NCBI GenBank assembly: GCA_021234155.1
Contig: JAJEKV010000017.1
Coordinates: 20,032,501-20,096,500, forward strand
DNA length: 64,000 nucleotides
Reading direction: 5' to 3'
Source of the DNA: Isoetes taiwanensis
Taxonomy: Eukaryota > Streptophyta > Lycopodiopsida > Isoetales > Isoetaceae
Within the stretch, counting starts at the first letter, position 1. The number at the start of each line of letters is the position of its first letter. Made by a program: the position numbers and the translations under genes. The notes beneath the pieces are model-generated. The model saw only the letters and a program-made list of their open reading frames with translations, did no database searches and was not told the DNA's origin. Below, one piece after another: positions 51,841 to 61,990 of this stretch.

Positions 51841-52964
51841 TGGCGGCCCCAAGCCTCCTCCAATGGTACCAAGATGGAGAGCGGTGGGATCCTCAAGTCC
51901 CATTTGACCTTCTGCAACCCTTTCTGCTTTAGAAGGTGGATCTCATCACCAGCATGCACGCCCACCCTGACTATGCAGGCTTCCTTGAGTTTCACACTCA
52001 AGAGATGCTCCCTCTCTGCATTCCATTGGGGGATCCGCCCCAGCTCTACTTAGAGAGCTATAGTAAGGGAGATGTTGGGGAGTGACACGCATGCTTATGA
52101 TGTTCTCAAGGGGAAGTTCAGATGGGGCCGAAACTCGCCAGTAGTGATGCATGAGGGCCAGCAGTACGTTGAGGTAACATTTGCCCTGGCCATACTTATG
52201 GATCAATATGTAGAAGATAACACTCTGCCAATCGAGAAGGGCAAAGCGCCCGAATCCTCTGATGACGAGAACGATGAGTACATCCGAGAGGATGACTTTG
52301 TCCGGTGGAGGCAAATAGTAGAGCAGATGCCTCCACGCCGAGACCAGGGAGCCCGGCTGACTGGTTTGGACGCCCTCTCGGTCATCCATCACCAGGGTCA
52401 AGAATATCTCCTATTGGAGGACATTATATGGACTTACCACGTAGTGGCTGGCCTTAGCACTAGGAAGAAATCACAAGTGCTTTATGAGCTCGTCGAGTAC
52501 TGCATGGACGATTTCATTGACTTTACGCCGGTTGAGCTCCCTACGAAGTACAACAGCTACTCCAGTTTCATCAGGAAACCATTGAGCCGGCTGACACGCT
52601 CCTCGGGTTAAGAGATATTATGCTCCAAGATCCTTCATCTCAGCCTCCTCGGGACGCTTTTACTGCCATGGGACCTCACGTCCCGAATATTATTATGGTG
52701 GATGTTCCTTCGGGGTTAGATGAAGAAGGGGAGGATCTCGACAATAACTCAGGGCACCTGAGGGAAGAAAAGCAGGAATTCAAGGAGGAAGAGGTCACCA
52801 TGGACCTCGACAAGGAAGTAGCTACCTCCGTCACACCAGAGGTTAAAGCATTGGGGAATCACCTCATGTGCTTCTTCCTATCAGCATTCTGGCAGGGACA
52901 GGTCCTTTTTGTGGCACGGGACTTCGCCCCAGAGGCCGAAGCATCGTGGTGGAAAAGAATCTGA
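51841..52964 (+). pseudogene. broken coding block 2, unidentified
   Basis: Protein-like frames succeed each other on the plus strand. 51841 opens MAAPSLLQWYQDGERWD, with a TAG at about 51931, then HPDYAGFLEFHTQEMLPL. A stop and frameshift near 52080 lead into the 179-codon frame 52072-52611 (VVMHEGQQYVEVTFALAILM, FTPVELPTKYNSYSSFIRK). After another stop and shift, 52620-52964 is acidic (EEGEDLDNN, EEVTMDLDKE). I recognise no domain. With block 1 it may derive from one larger element or captured locus. The composition is more GC-rich than the flanks. Confidence 0.5.
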
Positions 52965-54490
52965 TGCATCCTCCAAATTGATGTTCAATGGTGGCTACAA
53001 ATGAAATACTAGTTTAAAAAAGAAGAGATACAATGATTTAAAAATAATTGCCCATAAATGAACTCTTTTTCACGTTAAATTATCATACTTTAATGCTATT
53101 TGAATTCGCGTGCAAGCATTTCATGAAGAGACAAATCTCTTTCCTAAAATTTTAACTTTTAAAAGAAAAAAGGCGCAAGAAATTTATAACCCAGCATTCC
53201 CTTTCCTGTCTAAAGTTAAGATTTTTATAATCAAGAGAAAAAAGAGCAAGAAATTTATCCAGCATTCCCTGTTCCCTGTATGAAAGCAATCTTGCACTAA
53301 TGAAACCTGGAACTTACCTGTTCATTGTCAATTGGTGCTTGTCCATCTCCACGCCCCTCTTTTCCATGTCCATCTCGCCCAAGACGACTTCTATTCTACC
53401 TCAAGCAGGCGGAGCTCGCATCGCCATACCATAACTAGCAGTAAATGACCTTGATTAGGTGATTTAGCTTTTGTTAACATTTAGAGTAATTTTTCTTGCT
53501 CCAGTGAATTTCTCATTAACTGAATGTTAACGACAACATTGTCTGAAAAGGTGCCTTGGTTACAGTTTCTAGTTAAAAAATATTTAACAGGAATACTAAG
53601 CTAACTTGTAGTGTAAAGGCAGTCGCAGTTAAAATTGCTAGTCTAACTTAACCTAACTAGTGGTGCAAATAGACCCTAAATCTTTTTTATTTGGGGCCTA
53701 TAATGTACCTTCTCATAGTGAAAAACATCTTCAGCTTTCCTGTATTCAGTGCTCCTCTTCTATTGTTAAAGAGCTTTAACACTATTAAGTAATTGGTTCC
53801 ATTCCTCTTTACAACTTTTTAGAGATGAGCTTTTAGCATGGTAGAAGAGTATATTATATGTGATCATTATTCTGTGCTATGTTTCAGGCCACAATTTGCC
53901 TAAACATGAAGAACCTGCTCCATCCGATTATTCAAACCGTTGCTAAAAGGATAATAAATTTGTCATTACATCCAACTACGATTAAATGTGTTGATCCCTT
54001 TCCATATTATATACAAGAGAATTAGATTCTCTTAAAAGTTCATTACATATACTCTTTGATTTTATTTCTTAAAAGATGCTCTTGAGGCAACGCTCACGTC
54101 AGGCTATACATAATTGTAAACTTTGTTTAGATGTAGATATACATTACAACTACTCATGAGATAAAGGGCAACATGAGTAGTAACTTACGTGTGTAGTAAT
54201 TACATTAGGAGATGTTAATACATTACATGGATGCTAAATCTCTATGTATATCGAAAAAGCCATTTCATACAGGCTTTTACATATCCACACATAGACATCA
54301 CATGGAACTACAACACATGAACTTTTTTAAATATTGGAATGGACATTCCTAATTAAACAAGTTTGATCTATCATAAATTATTGAAGACACACCGGTTATG
54401 GGTATAGATATTCTGCATTAAAATGCCAATATAGAACCATGTTATTAGTAGGTCAACCAACAATGTGAATAGAGTAGAATAGAGTGGAGT
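52965..54490. other. AT-rich, no gene
   Basis: Contains an imperfect direct repeat (CAAGAAATTTAT…CCAGCATTCCC at about 53174 and 53240). Otherwise it is AT-rich with no coding or structural signal. Confidence 0.4.
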
Positions 54491-55299
54491 TTTTATCGTC
54501 CACAGAGACCAATTGGCCTATGAGACCCAAAAAGGAGGCGCAGCAAGCGTATTACTATCTGGGTTAAAAAAAACCCTGCCCCAAAGGGTTTTTGGCAATT
54601 TTGGAGCCATTAATATAAGGTTTTCAACTTAATATGTTTCCAACTTATGTCCATCAATGCTGGGCAACGTAAATAGTACAATTACAAATGCATTGTGTTT
54701 ATAATAAAATAATACATGCTTTTTAAATTATACTTGATATATATAGTTGACTTCATATATGGTTTAATAAATTATTATAGGCACAACTTCCAATGGCAAT
54801 ACAAAATGCAATTGTTGATGATTTTGGAGATGTTAGTGGTAAAGATGACATTATAAAAGATATTTGAAGTCTCAAGTTTACTAGAAAAATATATTGGAAT
54901 CCAAGGATGACATTTATATGACATTATGGATGACATTGTCTAGGAGGTATTACAAATGTTGCTTAGATATCATGCTTAACATTATGCATGACATATGCTT
55001 AACACTATGCATGAAATTACATGTGATATGGGTGATGATGCTATGTCTGGTAAAATAATAATACTACGATTAACACATAGGTGAGTTTAATCAATGCCCA
55101 AATAAGTACACTAAAGTAGTTCCTAAAGATAACCCAATACAAACACTATAGGTAAATAGTTGTTAGAATAGCCCATGGCTAATACTATAGGTGATTTCAA
55201 TCACTAAAGTGACGCTAAAATAGTTGCAACGGATAGCCCATTACTAACAGTATAAGAGATTAGTGGCCATAGACCGATTGGTCTCCGTGGACGATAAAA
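54491..55299. mobile_element. 809-bp non-autonomous TIR element
   Basis: The ends are 32-bp terminal inverted repeats with about three mismatches, starting TTTTATCGTCCACAGAGACC on the left and TTTTATCGTCCACGGAGACC (reverse complement) on the right. The interior is AT-rich with small internal repeats (GCTTAACATTATGCATGA and variants) and has no transposase frame. The flanking dinucleotide GT occurs on both sides, but the target-site duplication is uncertain. The superfamily is undetermined. Confidence 0.7.
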
Positions 55300-55303
55300 G
55301 TAC

Positions 55304-55325
55304 CTTCCTTCCTTCCTTCCTTCCT
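55304..55325. repeat. (TTCC)n microsatellite
   Basis: Five to six TTCC units directly adjoin the right end of the TIR element. Confidence 0.9.
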
Positions 55326-57370
55326 ACATAAGTGAAGTTACAATCGTTGCTATTGATAGCTTAATTTAGGTGGCACTTGTTATAATTGTGTCGCTGGGCA
55401 TGTTAGTATTAAACAGTTTTGAGTTGTGATTTTAAGTTAAAAAATTCCATCATAAGTAGTTACCTAAACCTTAACTGGCACAAGTTTTGATCAGCTTCAT
55501 CCCGCCATCTATAACTGCTCTCTTATTATCCAAAACTGCTTGCAAGACCATTTATCTTAATAAATGGTCTTGCAAACCTCAACTGCAATAATCACGCCAT
55601 GTGCCACTTGAAAATAATCATTTTGAAGCGAATCGATCGAATTCTAGCCAAATCTAACCTGATCAGACTGAAGACATCAAAGCAAAGCAACACAAGGATT
55701 TTTTAATTTCTTCTATTCCTTTGGAACATTGAATTCTCTTCCAAACTTTACGTTCTTTCCTGTTTTTGTTTGCCTCTGGGTGCTAACCGAGCCTCAATAC
55801 TAATATTTCATATGCTTCATGGGTCAGATATATGTTTATGGCCTGCCGGTTAAGGGGGTCAATCCCCCTTGCTTGTCCGTTATAGAAAATAAACAAGCTC
55901 GCGAGGGATGCGAGGGGGATTAACCCCCACATCCTAGTCTCTTGTAGTGATAGCCCATCCAAGCAAATATATGGGAGTTTAGATTTCTTCCTTAGGGTCA
56001 TCCATCCCACGATTAGTCCCTACCTAATGATAATATACTAACTATGATAAATATTAGAAACAGTGAGATCATAGCCATGTATCCTAACTAAGGCTCTTAG
56101 GATTCTGCTAGAAATCACTGAGCTATCTGGCTATAGCTTTCCATGCCTTAGTGCTCCAAGATAGAAGCACAATAAGATAATACAACATATTACTCATCCA
56201 TCGAATGAGAGAAAGAAATGAAATGAAATGAAATGTATTACATTTGTGGAGGCCTGTCAAGCCTAGAGAGAGAGAGAGGGCGGGAGGGAGGGAGGAAGGG
56301 AGGAAGAAGCGAAGTGAAGTGAGATGTATCATTTCGATTTGTCATATCATCAGGTTTATAAGACCAACTACAGAATATCTGTATCAAGAAGTAAATATCA
56401 TATTATCAGGCAAGTACTCGTCATCGATCACTCTCTGCCGTCTCATCTCATCACAAAGATTGGTAGGCTGGATAGACTATTAGTGCACGTACTTCATCCT
56501 CTACATCATTTGGGCCGCATGCGCTGCAAGTCCGATTTCATGATGTATATTATACCAATTGCCAACCTCTACACTCAGGTGATGAGCACTGAGGCGCATC
56601 CTGCTGGGTAAAAGCATGCTACATTGTACCACTTTTGGAACTCTCAAAAGTATCTGCACTGTACTTTTAAAACTGGTACTTTCTGTTTTTTCTTTCCATT
56701 AAAATCAATAAAAATTTTAGTAGTTATTAAGTCATTTATGCAAGTTCCCAGTACCCAATGCTGGGTACTTTTCTGGGTAGTTTTGCACTCCCTAAAAAGT
56801 ACTTTAGATGGCACACTCTAGCATGCTTTCACCCTGCTGATAGTATGTCTCGTGGTCAAGGAGATATTCTCATGCAAATACCTCATTTCCCCCCAACATA
56901 GGGTTCATATTCTCCCGATAGTGTGCCATTTTGATTCTAGGTGCATGCCAAATTCTCTCTCACACTTTTTCTTGCACCCAAGCCCTAATCATGTTCTTGT
57001 TGTTTGCTAGCTCATAAATTGGAATACCCCATTCCTTAGCCAAATCAATGCGTCTGCACATCATGCAGCCACATCATACTGCATATAGAGATTTTCATGC
57101 CAACGTCATAGAGCACACCAAACCCTTTCATCCAAACTGGAGAATAAGGGTTGAGTCAGATGTAGATACATCGATGGATGTCAAAATACAAAAAAATGAA
57201 GGGTCACATAATGTATTTGACATGTATGAGTTCATATCAACATGGATCCTTTCAACTAGCTCTCATCTTAACGTCATTCCAAAATTGACGAGTGTATAAA
57301 GGATTAGTGAAAATCATCAATAACATTAAATAACTCCTCTTTTGTACCCCATTTACTGCGCTTTTTTATT
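55326..57370. other. no gene recognised
   Basis: AT-rich intergenic DNA with a compound microsatellite at 56211-56323. Frames up to about 95 codons have no domain. Confidence 0.4.
56211..56323. repeat. compound microsatellite (GAAAT)n then GA/GGGA-rich
   Basis: 56211-56235 is a pentamer run of GAAAT/AAATG. 56265-56323 is GAGA followed by GGGA/GGAA repeats. Confidence 0.85.
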
Positions 57371-57409
57371 GGGTCCCATGGGCTGATTGATTTTCGTGGA
57401 TTATAAAAA
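57371..57409 (-). repeat. single end of the TIR-element family
   Basis: Read on the minus strand, TTTTTATAATCCACGAAAAT and the following GGGACCCAATAA resemble the left end of the 54491-55299 element, including the bases just inside its TIR. The partner end is not found. Confidence 0.5.
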
Positions 57410-57629
57410 CCATGTCATTCTATTTTATTCTATTCATCATCAAATGTCAAATGTGAAGGGCAATATGTGACTAAGCACTTACAAGACAACGTGTTGCTAA
57501 AGCAACAAGGCTAGTGACACATCAAGATACGTTCTCTTTTTAAGTCAACTATGCTATGTTATGGTTATGTAATGTTGATGTGTGTGCATATAAAGACGCG
57601 ATTGTGAAATCTTCTACTACATGGTGTAA

Positions 57630-58007
57630 GGGTGCGCTCCGATGGGTAGAAGACCTCGAGGTTTCCGCAAGGTATGATGTGCTATTCCAATGTTGCCATG
57701 AGCTAAGAACCTGAGTGGCTGAGGTTAAGAACCTCCCTTTGGAAAATAATCCGGAAGATTACTTTTGGACCTGGGTGTGACCTCATCCAGGTCCAGGTAC
57801 GTCCGTCCATGGGTAAGGTTGCTTTCCCATGGGCAGAAAACCTCCAAGTTTCCTGAAGGTCTGGTCTGCTATTCCGATGTTCCCATGAGCTAAGCTAAGA
57901 ACCTGAGTGGTTGAGGTTAAGAACCTCATTTGAAAAGTAATCCCGACGATTACTTTTGGACCTGGGTCTGACCTCATTGAGGTCCGTCCGTCCATGGGAA
58001 AGCACCC
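57630..58007. mobile_element. Tourist-like MITE, tandem dimer
   Basis: Outer ends are inverted repeats: GGGTGCGCTCCGATGGG on the left and GGGTGCTTTCCCATGGA (reverse complement) on the right. TAA flanks both sides (57627-57629 and 58008-58010), which is the TAA/TTA target preference of PIF/Harbinger elements. Inside are two related units in direct order, 57630-57813 and 57817-58007, with a third TAA between them. Unit 1 lacks its last ~9 bases. Each unit carries strong dyads, for example AAAAGTAATC/GATTACTTTT at 57934-57958 and GAGGTT/AACCTC. Confidence 0.75.
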
Positions 58008-58029
58008 TAAGGATAGAGATCCTAGTGCA

Positions 58030-60258
58030 ATGGGTGAAGCAAAACAATGGATAATACGCATCACAATGATGATAATATGCTCATGGAAAGAGGCAAGGGG
58101 AGCTGGTTACATGAGCACCTTTGCAACTTTCGATTACCCGAATTTTGGAGGGAATGCAGTTTGCACAATTGAAGCTGGGTCGCTGCTCGCAAAATGTTAC
58201 GGATATGATTATGCTGGCGACACCTTTGCCCCAAACGACACACAATTCTGGACTATTTCCGGAGGGGCCGCCTTTGGCTGTGGCCTTACTTACGCAGATC
58301 GTACTCCGCTCTGCTGGGGCCAAAGCCCCGGAAGCAATGCTTCGTCCTTTCAACATACCAGCTATTCCGATCTCAATTCAGGCGGCTTTCATGCTTGTGC
58401 TCTTAAAGCTGACGGATCTGGCCGCGTTGATTGCTGGGGTTATAATTTTTTCGGTGTCATAACAGATGTTCCTAATACGCTCCTTACCTCTGTCACTTGC
58501 GGAAATTATTTCTGTTGTGGCCTCACCAAATCCACCAGCAAAGCTGTTTGTTGGGGGAAAATAGAGGAGAATTCATCATACCCAAATATTTCGCAACCTG
58601 AGGCCCAAACCCAATACAGTGCCATTTTTGCAGGGCATTACCATGTGTGTGGAATCGAGAAAGACACAAAGAGGACTCTGTGCTGGGGTTCCAATCTCTA
58701 TAATAATTGCCAACCTCCTAGCCAGTACAATTTCTCTGCAATATCAGCGGGTTATAATCATACCTGCGGCATTCGAGAAGATACCCATGAAGCAGTTTGT
58801 TGGGGAAATAGTTTTAGTCCTGATGAACAAGACATTTATAAAGGAGTTCGGTTTTCGATCATTTCTGCAGGAGACGGTTACAGTTGTGGTGTAAGTCTTG
58901 ACCAACCAATGAAAAGTTTGTGCTGGGGAACTACCACGGATCTGACAGCAGGAGCTAGAGTGAGCCAAGCACCATGCCAACATGGATGCCGCGAAGATCA
59001 GTATGCACTAAATTCCACTGTTTTGGGTATCCTTCAATGTCCCAATTCTACTGATAAGATTTGCATAGATTGTTCTCGTTGTGCTAATGGAACAAAGGAA
59101 AAATCACCCTGTGGCCCTAATACTGATAGAATTTGTGAATCCATTTACGCTGATGGAACCCCTGCAGCTTCCTCCAATTCTAAAAGTCATATAATTCTAA
59201 TTGCCATTGGAATCGCGTTAGGGGTCGTTGCTATAGCAGCTTTACTTGGCTTTTTATACTGGAAAAGGCACTATTGGCCTATTGCATTGATCCTTGGATT
59301 TAAATACAGAAAACTATTCAAGGATTCAGTAGTGCAGATCTGCAACTGCATAAAAGGTCCAGATCCGCCATCGCCTCCTTTCATTCGAAGATCATTTAGC
59401 AGTGCAGAACTTCGTGCAGCCACACAAGGCTACAGTGACATTATGCGTCTAGGCACAGGTGCGCATGGAATGGTTTACAAAGGCATATTATCGGATGGAA
59501 GTGTTGTTGCGGTAAAAAAATTAACAGATCCTGAAAAGGCAGAATTCTTTGATCAAGAGCTGAAAATTATTTCACAACTAAATCATGCCTGTTTGGCATA
59601 TCTGATTGGGTTCTGCAGGGAAGAAAAGGTCTTAGTGTACGAGTTCATGGATAATGGGTCATTAGATGACTGCCTGTTCGAGAAGAAGTGTGTGGAATTA
59701 GATTGGAAGACAAGGATACGAATTGCAGCTCAGGCTGCAAAGGGTCTAGAGTATTTGCATGTATATGCAAAGCCTCGAATAATTCATCGAGATGTAAAGG
59801 CTGCAAATGTTCTTCTGGACAAGGATTGGAATGCTCATGTTGCTGACTTTGGTGTCTCTGTGCTTACTGATAAAGATGCCACACATGTCAGCACCCGTGT
59901 GGTCTGCACAAGAGGGTATCTAGATCCAGAGTATTTCCAAACTTCACATTTGACAACCAAGAGTGATGTTTATAGTTTCGGGGTCGTGCTTCTTGAACTC
60001 CTATCTGGGCAAAGAGTGATCCATAAGCATGATGAAAATGATGACTCTGATTTCCTCATTGCACGGGCCAACAACCTTCCTAGAACTACTCAGTTTTTCG
60101 ATGCATCTCTAGTGACCCCCCAAGATGTTTCTCCCCTCTTTGACACCTGGGAGTTGGCTTGCAAATGCATTTCTTTAAGCAGCAAAGATCGCCCAACCAT
60201 GGCAGTAGTAGCAACTAGTTTGAAAAGATATGCAGAGAAACTGGAGAGCTCCACTTGA
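58030..60258 (+). CDS. CRINKLY4/ACR4-like receptor kinase
   Basis: Intronless, like ACR4. Numbering below is from the in-frame ATG at 57994. I prefer the second ATG (58030, M13), because the first lies inside the MITE end. WIIRITMMIICSW then GAGYMST aligns with the ACR4 signal-peptide region, though it is weakly hydrophobic. The ectodomain has seven crinkly repeats, with C at 68 (CYG, degenerate) and CWG at 107, 147, 186, 230, 269 and 310, forming a predicted RCC1-like propeller. A TNFR-like Cys-rich segment (about 335-385) and a membrane span (about 399-423) follow. The kinase domain runs from about 484 to 750: glycine loop GTGAHG, K508 in VAVKK, HRD 598-600 with VKAAN, DFG 618-620, GYLDPEY. 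All core residues are present, so an active RD Ser/Thr kinase is expected. In ACR4 this family controls epidermal and asymmetric division identity. Orthology to ACR4 rather than a CCR paralogue is not settled. Confidence 0.9.
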   Translation: MGEAKQWIIRITMMIICSWKEARGAGYMSTFATFDYPNFGGNAVCTIEAGSLLAKCYGYDYAGDTFAPNDTQFWTISGGAAFGCGLTYADRTPLCWGQSPGSNASSFQHTSYSDLNSGGFHACALKADGSGRVDCWGYNFFGVITDVPNTLLTSVTCGNYFCCGLTKSTSKAVCWGKIEENSSYPNISQPEAQTQYSAIFAGHYHVCGIEKDTKRTLCWGSNLYNNCQPPSQYNFSAISAGYNHTCGIREDTHEAVCWGNSFSPDEQDIYKGVRFSIISAGDGYSCGVSLDQPMKSLCWGTTTDLTAGARVSQAPCQHGCREDQYALNSTVLGILQCPNSTDKICIDCSRCANGTKEKSPCGPNTDRICESIYADGTPAASSNSKSHIILIAIGIALGVVAIAALLGFLYWKRHYWPIALILGFKYRKLFKDSVVQICNCIKGPDPPSPPFIRRSFSSAELRAATQGYSDIMRLGTGAHGMVYKGILSDGSVVAVKKLTDPEKAEFFDQELKIISQLNHACLAYLIGFCREEKVLVYEFMDNGSLDDCLFEKKCVELDWKTRIRIAAQAAKGLEYLHVYAKPRIIHRDVKAANVLLDKDWNAHVADFGVSVLTDKDATHVSTRVVCTRGYLDPEYFQTSHLTTKSDVYSFGVVLLELLSGQRVIHKHDENDDSDFLIARANNLPRTTQFFDASLVTPQDVSPLFDTWELACKCISLSSKDRPTMAVVATSLKRYAEKLESST

Positions 60259-60428
60259 TTATCAGACATCATCAAAATGCTCTGGAAGGTTAGCTTTGAA
60301 TGCCAAAGATACAACATAGTATGAATTGTCAAGAGAGAGGAAAAAAAATTGATGAAGTGTTATGAGACAAATGCTAATCTCTATTGTATTGACTTATATG
60401 GTCTTGAATTAAAGTAGCTTTGTGTTAA

Positions 60429-60434
60429 AATAAA
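60429..60434 (+). terminator. possible poly(A) signal of the kinase gene
   Basis: AATAAA lies 171 bases after the stop codon of the kinase. This is a plausible 3' end, but plant signals are loose, so it is a suggestion only. Confidence 0.35.
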
Positions 60435-60457
60435 TCTTGTTAATTTGGGATTTTGGA

Positions 60458-60768
60458 TTTTTTTTTTTTTTTTTTTTTTTGAAGAATGACAAACTTTATT
60501 GAAACACCAAGCCAAAAGCTAGATACAACTGCAGAGGCGGGAATAAAATCTCAGAAGATAATCATGATCCACTGAGTAGAACCATCAGCCTATGCATAAG
60601 ACAACACACTCAAATAGGACTCAAATATCAACTGTCGCTTGGCAGGAGCAAGCAAAGAATAATGGTAGGCCTTAGTGATTCTAGCTTGTGCATCCTGGAG
60701 GACTACTGCAGGAGGAATATTCAAACCCTGAAAGATACACAATCTTCTGCGCTTCCAAATGGACCACA
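60458..60768 (-). mobile_element. LINE 3' end with poly(A) tail
   Basis: On the minus strand the frame reads MWSIWKRRRLCIFQGL…AYHYSLLAPAKRQLIFES and stops, the typical WxIWKxRN-type C-terminus of plant LINE ORF2. After the stop come AATAAA and a 23-base A tail (plus-strand T run 60458-60480). The 5' side is cut exactly where the LTR element begins at 60769, so the LTR element inserted into this LINE. The rest of the LINE is not found to the right. Confidence 0.7.
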
Positions 60769-61839
60769 TGATACGCTTTAAGGGGACTTAGAGACGTAAT
60801 TGCAACAGTTGCACAGACAAGACAAAGATGAAATAATCTTTCAGCAAGAATAAGTAACTTGGTTTTCACAACCAATGGATTTGGGCATCCAGTTCTCCAC
60901 CCAACCGGATCCAGATAGAACTAAAGGCAATCTCCAAGGGAAACAGTGAAAGGAATTGATCCAGGCCTATTCTCCCTTCAGCACAGGATCAAACCAATCT
61001 ACAACAATTATGGGCTTGAATGGGCACAATCACCATCACCAAAAAGTAAAACTCGATTCAATTTCTGGCTTATCTGGACACCAGAAATTACTGCAGATTC
61101 AGAAGCCCTTGCTTGGTAACATCCACGGCTCAATCACAGGAAAACAGGCCGGATCTGTTAAGAAGCAGCCAACGTCCAAGTTATTGCTGCCGGAATCAAG
61201 GGCAGCCACGATCAGAGTGCCGTGCAGCAGCCGGAAATCCAAGTCTGAAGCTCCGCTGCCTTCCTAAGCTGGCCGATATCTCCTGTTATAGTCCAGCCGT
61301 ACCTTTTTGTTGGAGAAAAAGGTGGTCACCTTTGCTATATCGATCTCCTCTTGTCTGTCCATTTTAAGGCAGCTAAATTTAGGAGCTTCGAAACCTATTT
61401 GTTGACGTGAGATATTTCCCTTTCTTAAAAATATCTTCCTTATCTAATGGTTGCTTAATAATATCTTGCCCCATGTTCCATGGTATCTTGTAACCATTGT
61501 TCCCAAATATCCCCATTGCCTTAGTTATTTTCTTCTCTGGACCACACCCCCTAGCATGCCCCCATATCAATCCATCCCTTCTTAAAGAAGATCGTCCGCG
61601 ATCTTCCAAAGACGCTCTAGTGGGCCCCATCCCTTCTCAAGGCGATTGCCCCATACGTCTGAAGGTTCTGCAAATGATATGCGCGTACTTCCACAGTACG
61701 ATATATCCTTGTACCTCCACGGCACATCGCTATCATTTGTACCTCCACGGTACTTATTGATAGTATCTCCACGATACTAAACTACTGTATCTCCGCGATA
61801 CAGATGTAATTTTATTAGGTCAATTGTGCAATAACAACA
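60769..61839 (-). repeat. 3' LTR of the Gag-only element
   Basis: On the minus strand it starts TGTTGTTATTGC at 61839, four bases after the polypurine tract, and ends GCGTATCA at 60769, giving TG…CA ends and about 1071 bp. The last 345 bp (60769-61113) are repeated at 63252-63596. An alternative is a 345-bp LTR with 61114-61843 as internal sequence, but then the LTR would lack a TG start. Confidence 0.6.
61685..61801 (-). repeat. five tandem 15-bp hairpins in the LTR
   Basis: Units lie at 61685-61699, 61711-61725, 61739-61753, 61763-61777 and 61787-61801, at 24-28 bp spacing. Each is a 5-bp stem around a TCCAC (once TCCGC) loop: GTACT/AGTAC, GTACC/GGCAC, GTACC/GGTAC, GTATC/GATAC, GTATC/GATAC. 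Stem bases vary between units but pairing is kept. The one apparent mismatch (unit 2) is a G-U pair on the element's sense (minus) strand. Confidence 0.85.
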
Positions 61840-61843
61840 ATTA

Positions 61844-61853
61844 CCCCCTTTTT
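61844..61853 (-). other. polypurine tract of the Gag-only element
   Basis: AAAAAGGGGG on the minus strand, just before the 3' LTR start. Confidence 0.65.
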
Positions 61854-61990
61854 AAAATATTACATCTAATGCACGATGTTTTTATAATAATTTAATTTTT
61901 ATTCCACATAAAAATCAAATATTACAAACCAAATCAAATCAAACCTTACAAATCTTATCCTAAAGAAATGTAAAATTTTTTTTATGACTT

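Noticed and set aside
60956-61267. 103-codon plus-strand ORF and its twin at 63439-63843
   Set aside because: Both lie in the duplicated LTR segment, antisense to the element. The similarity comes from the LTR repeat, not from a gene family.
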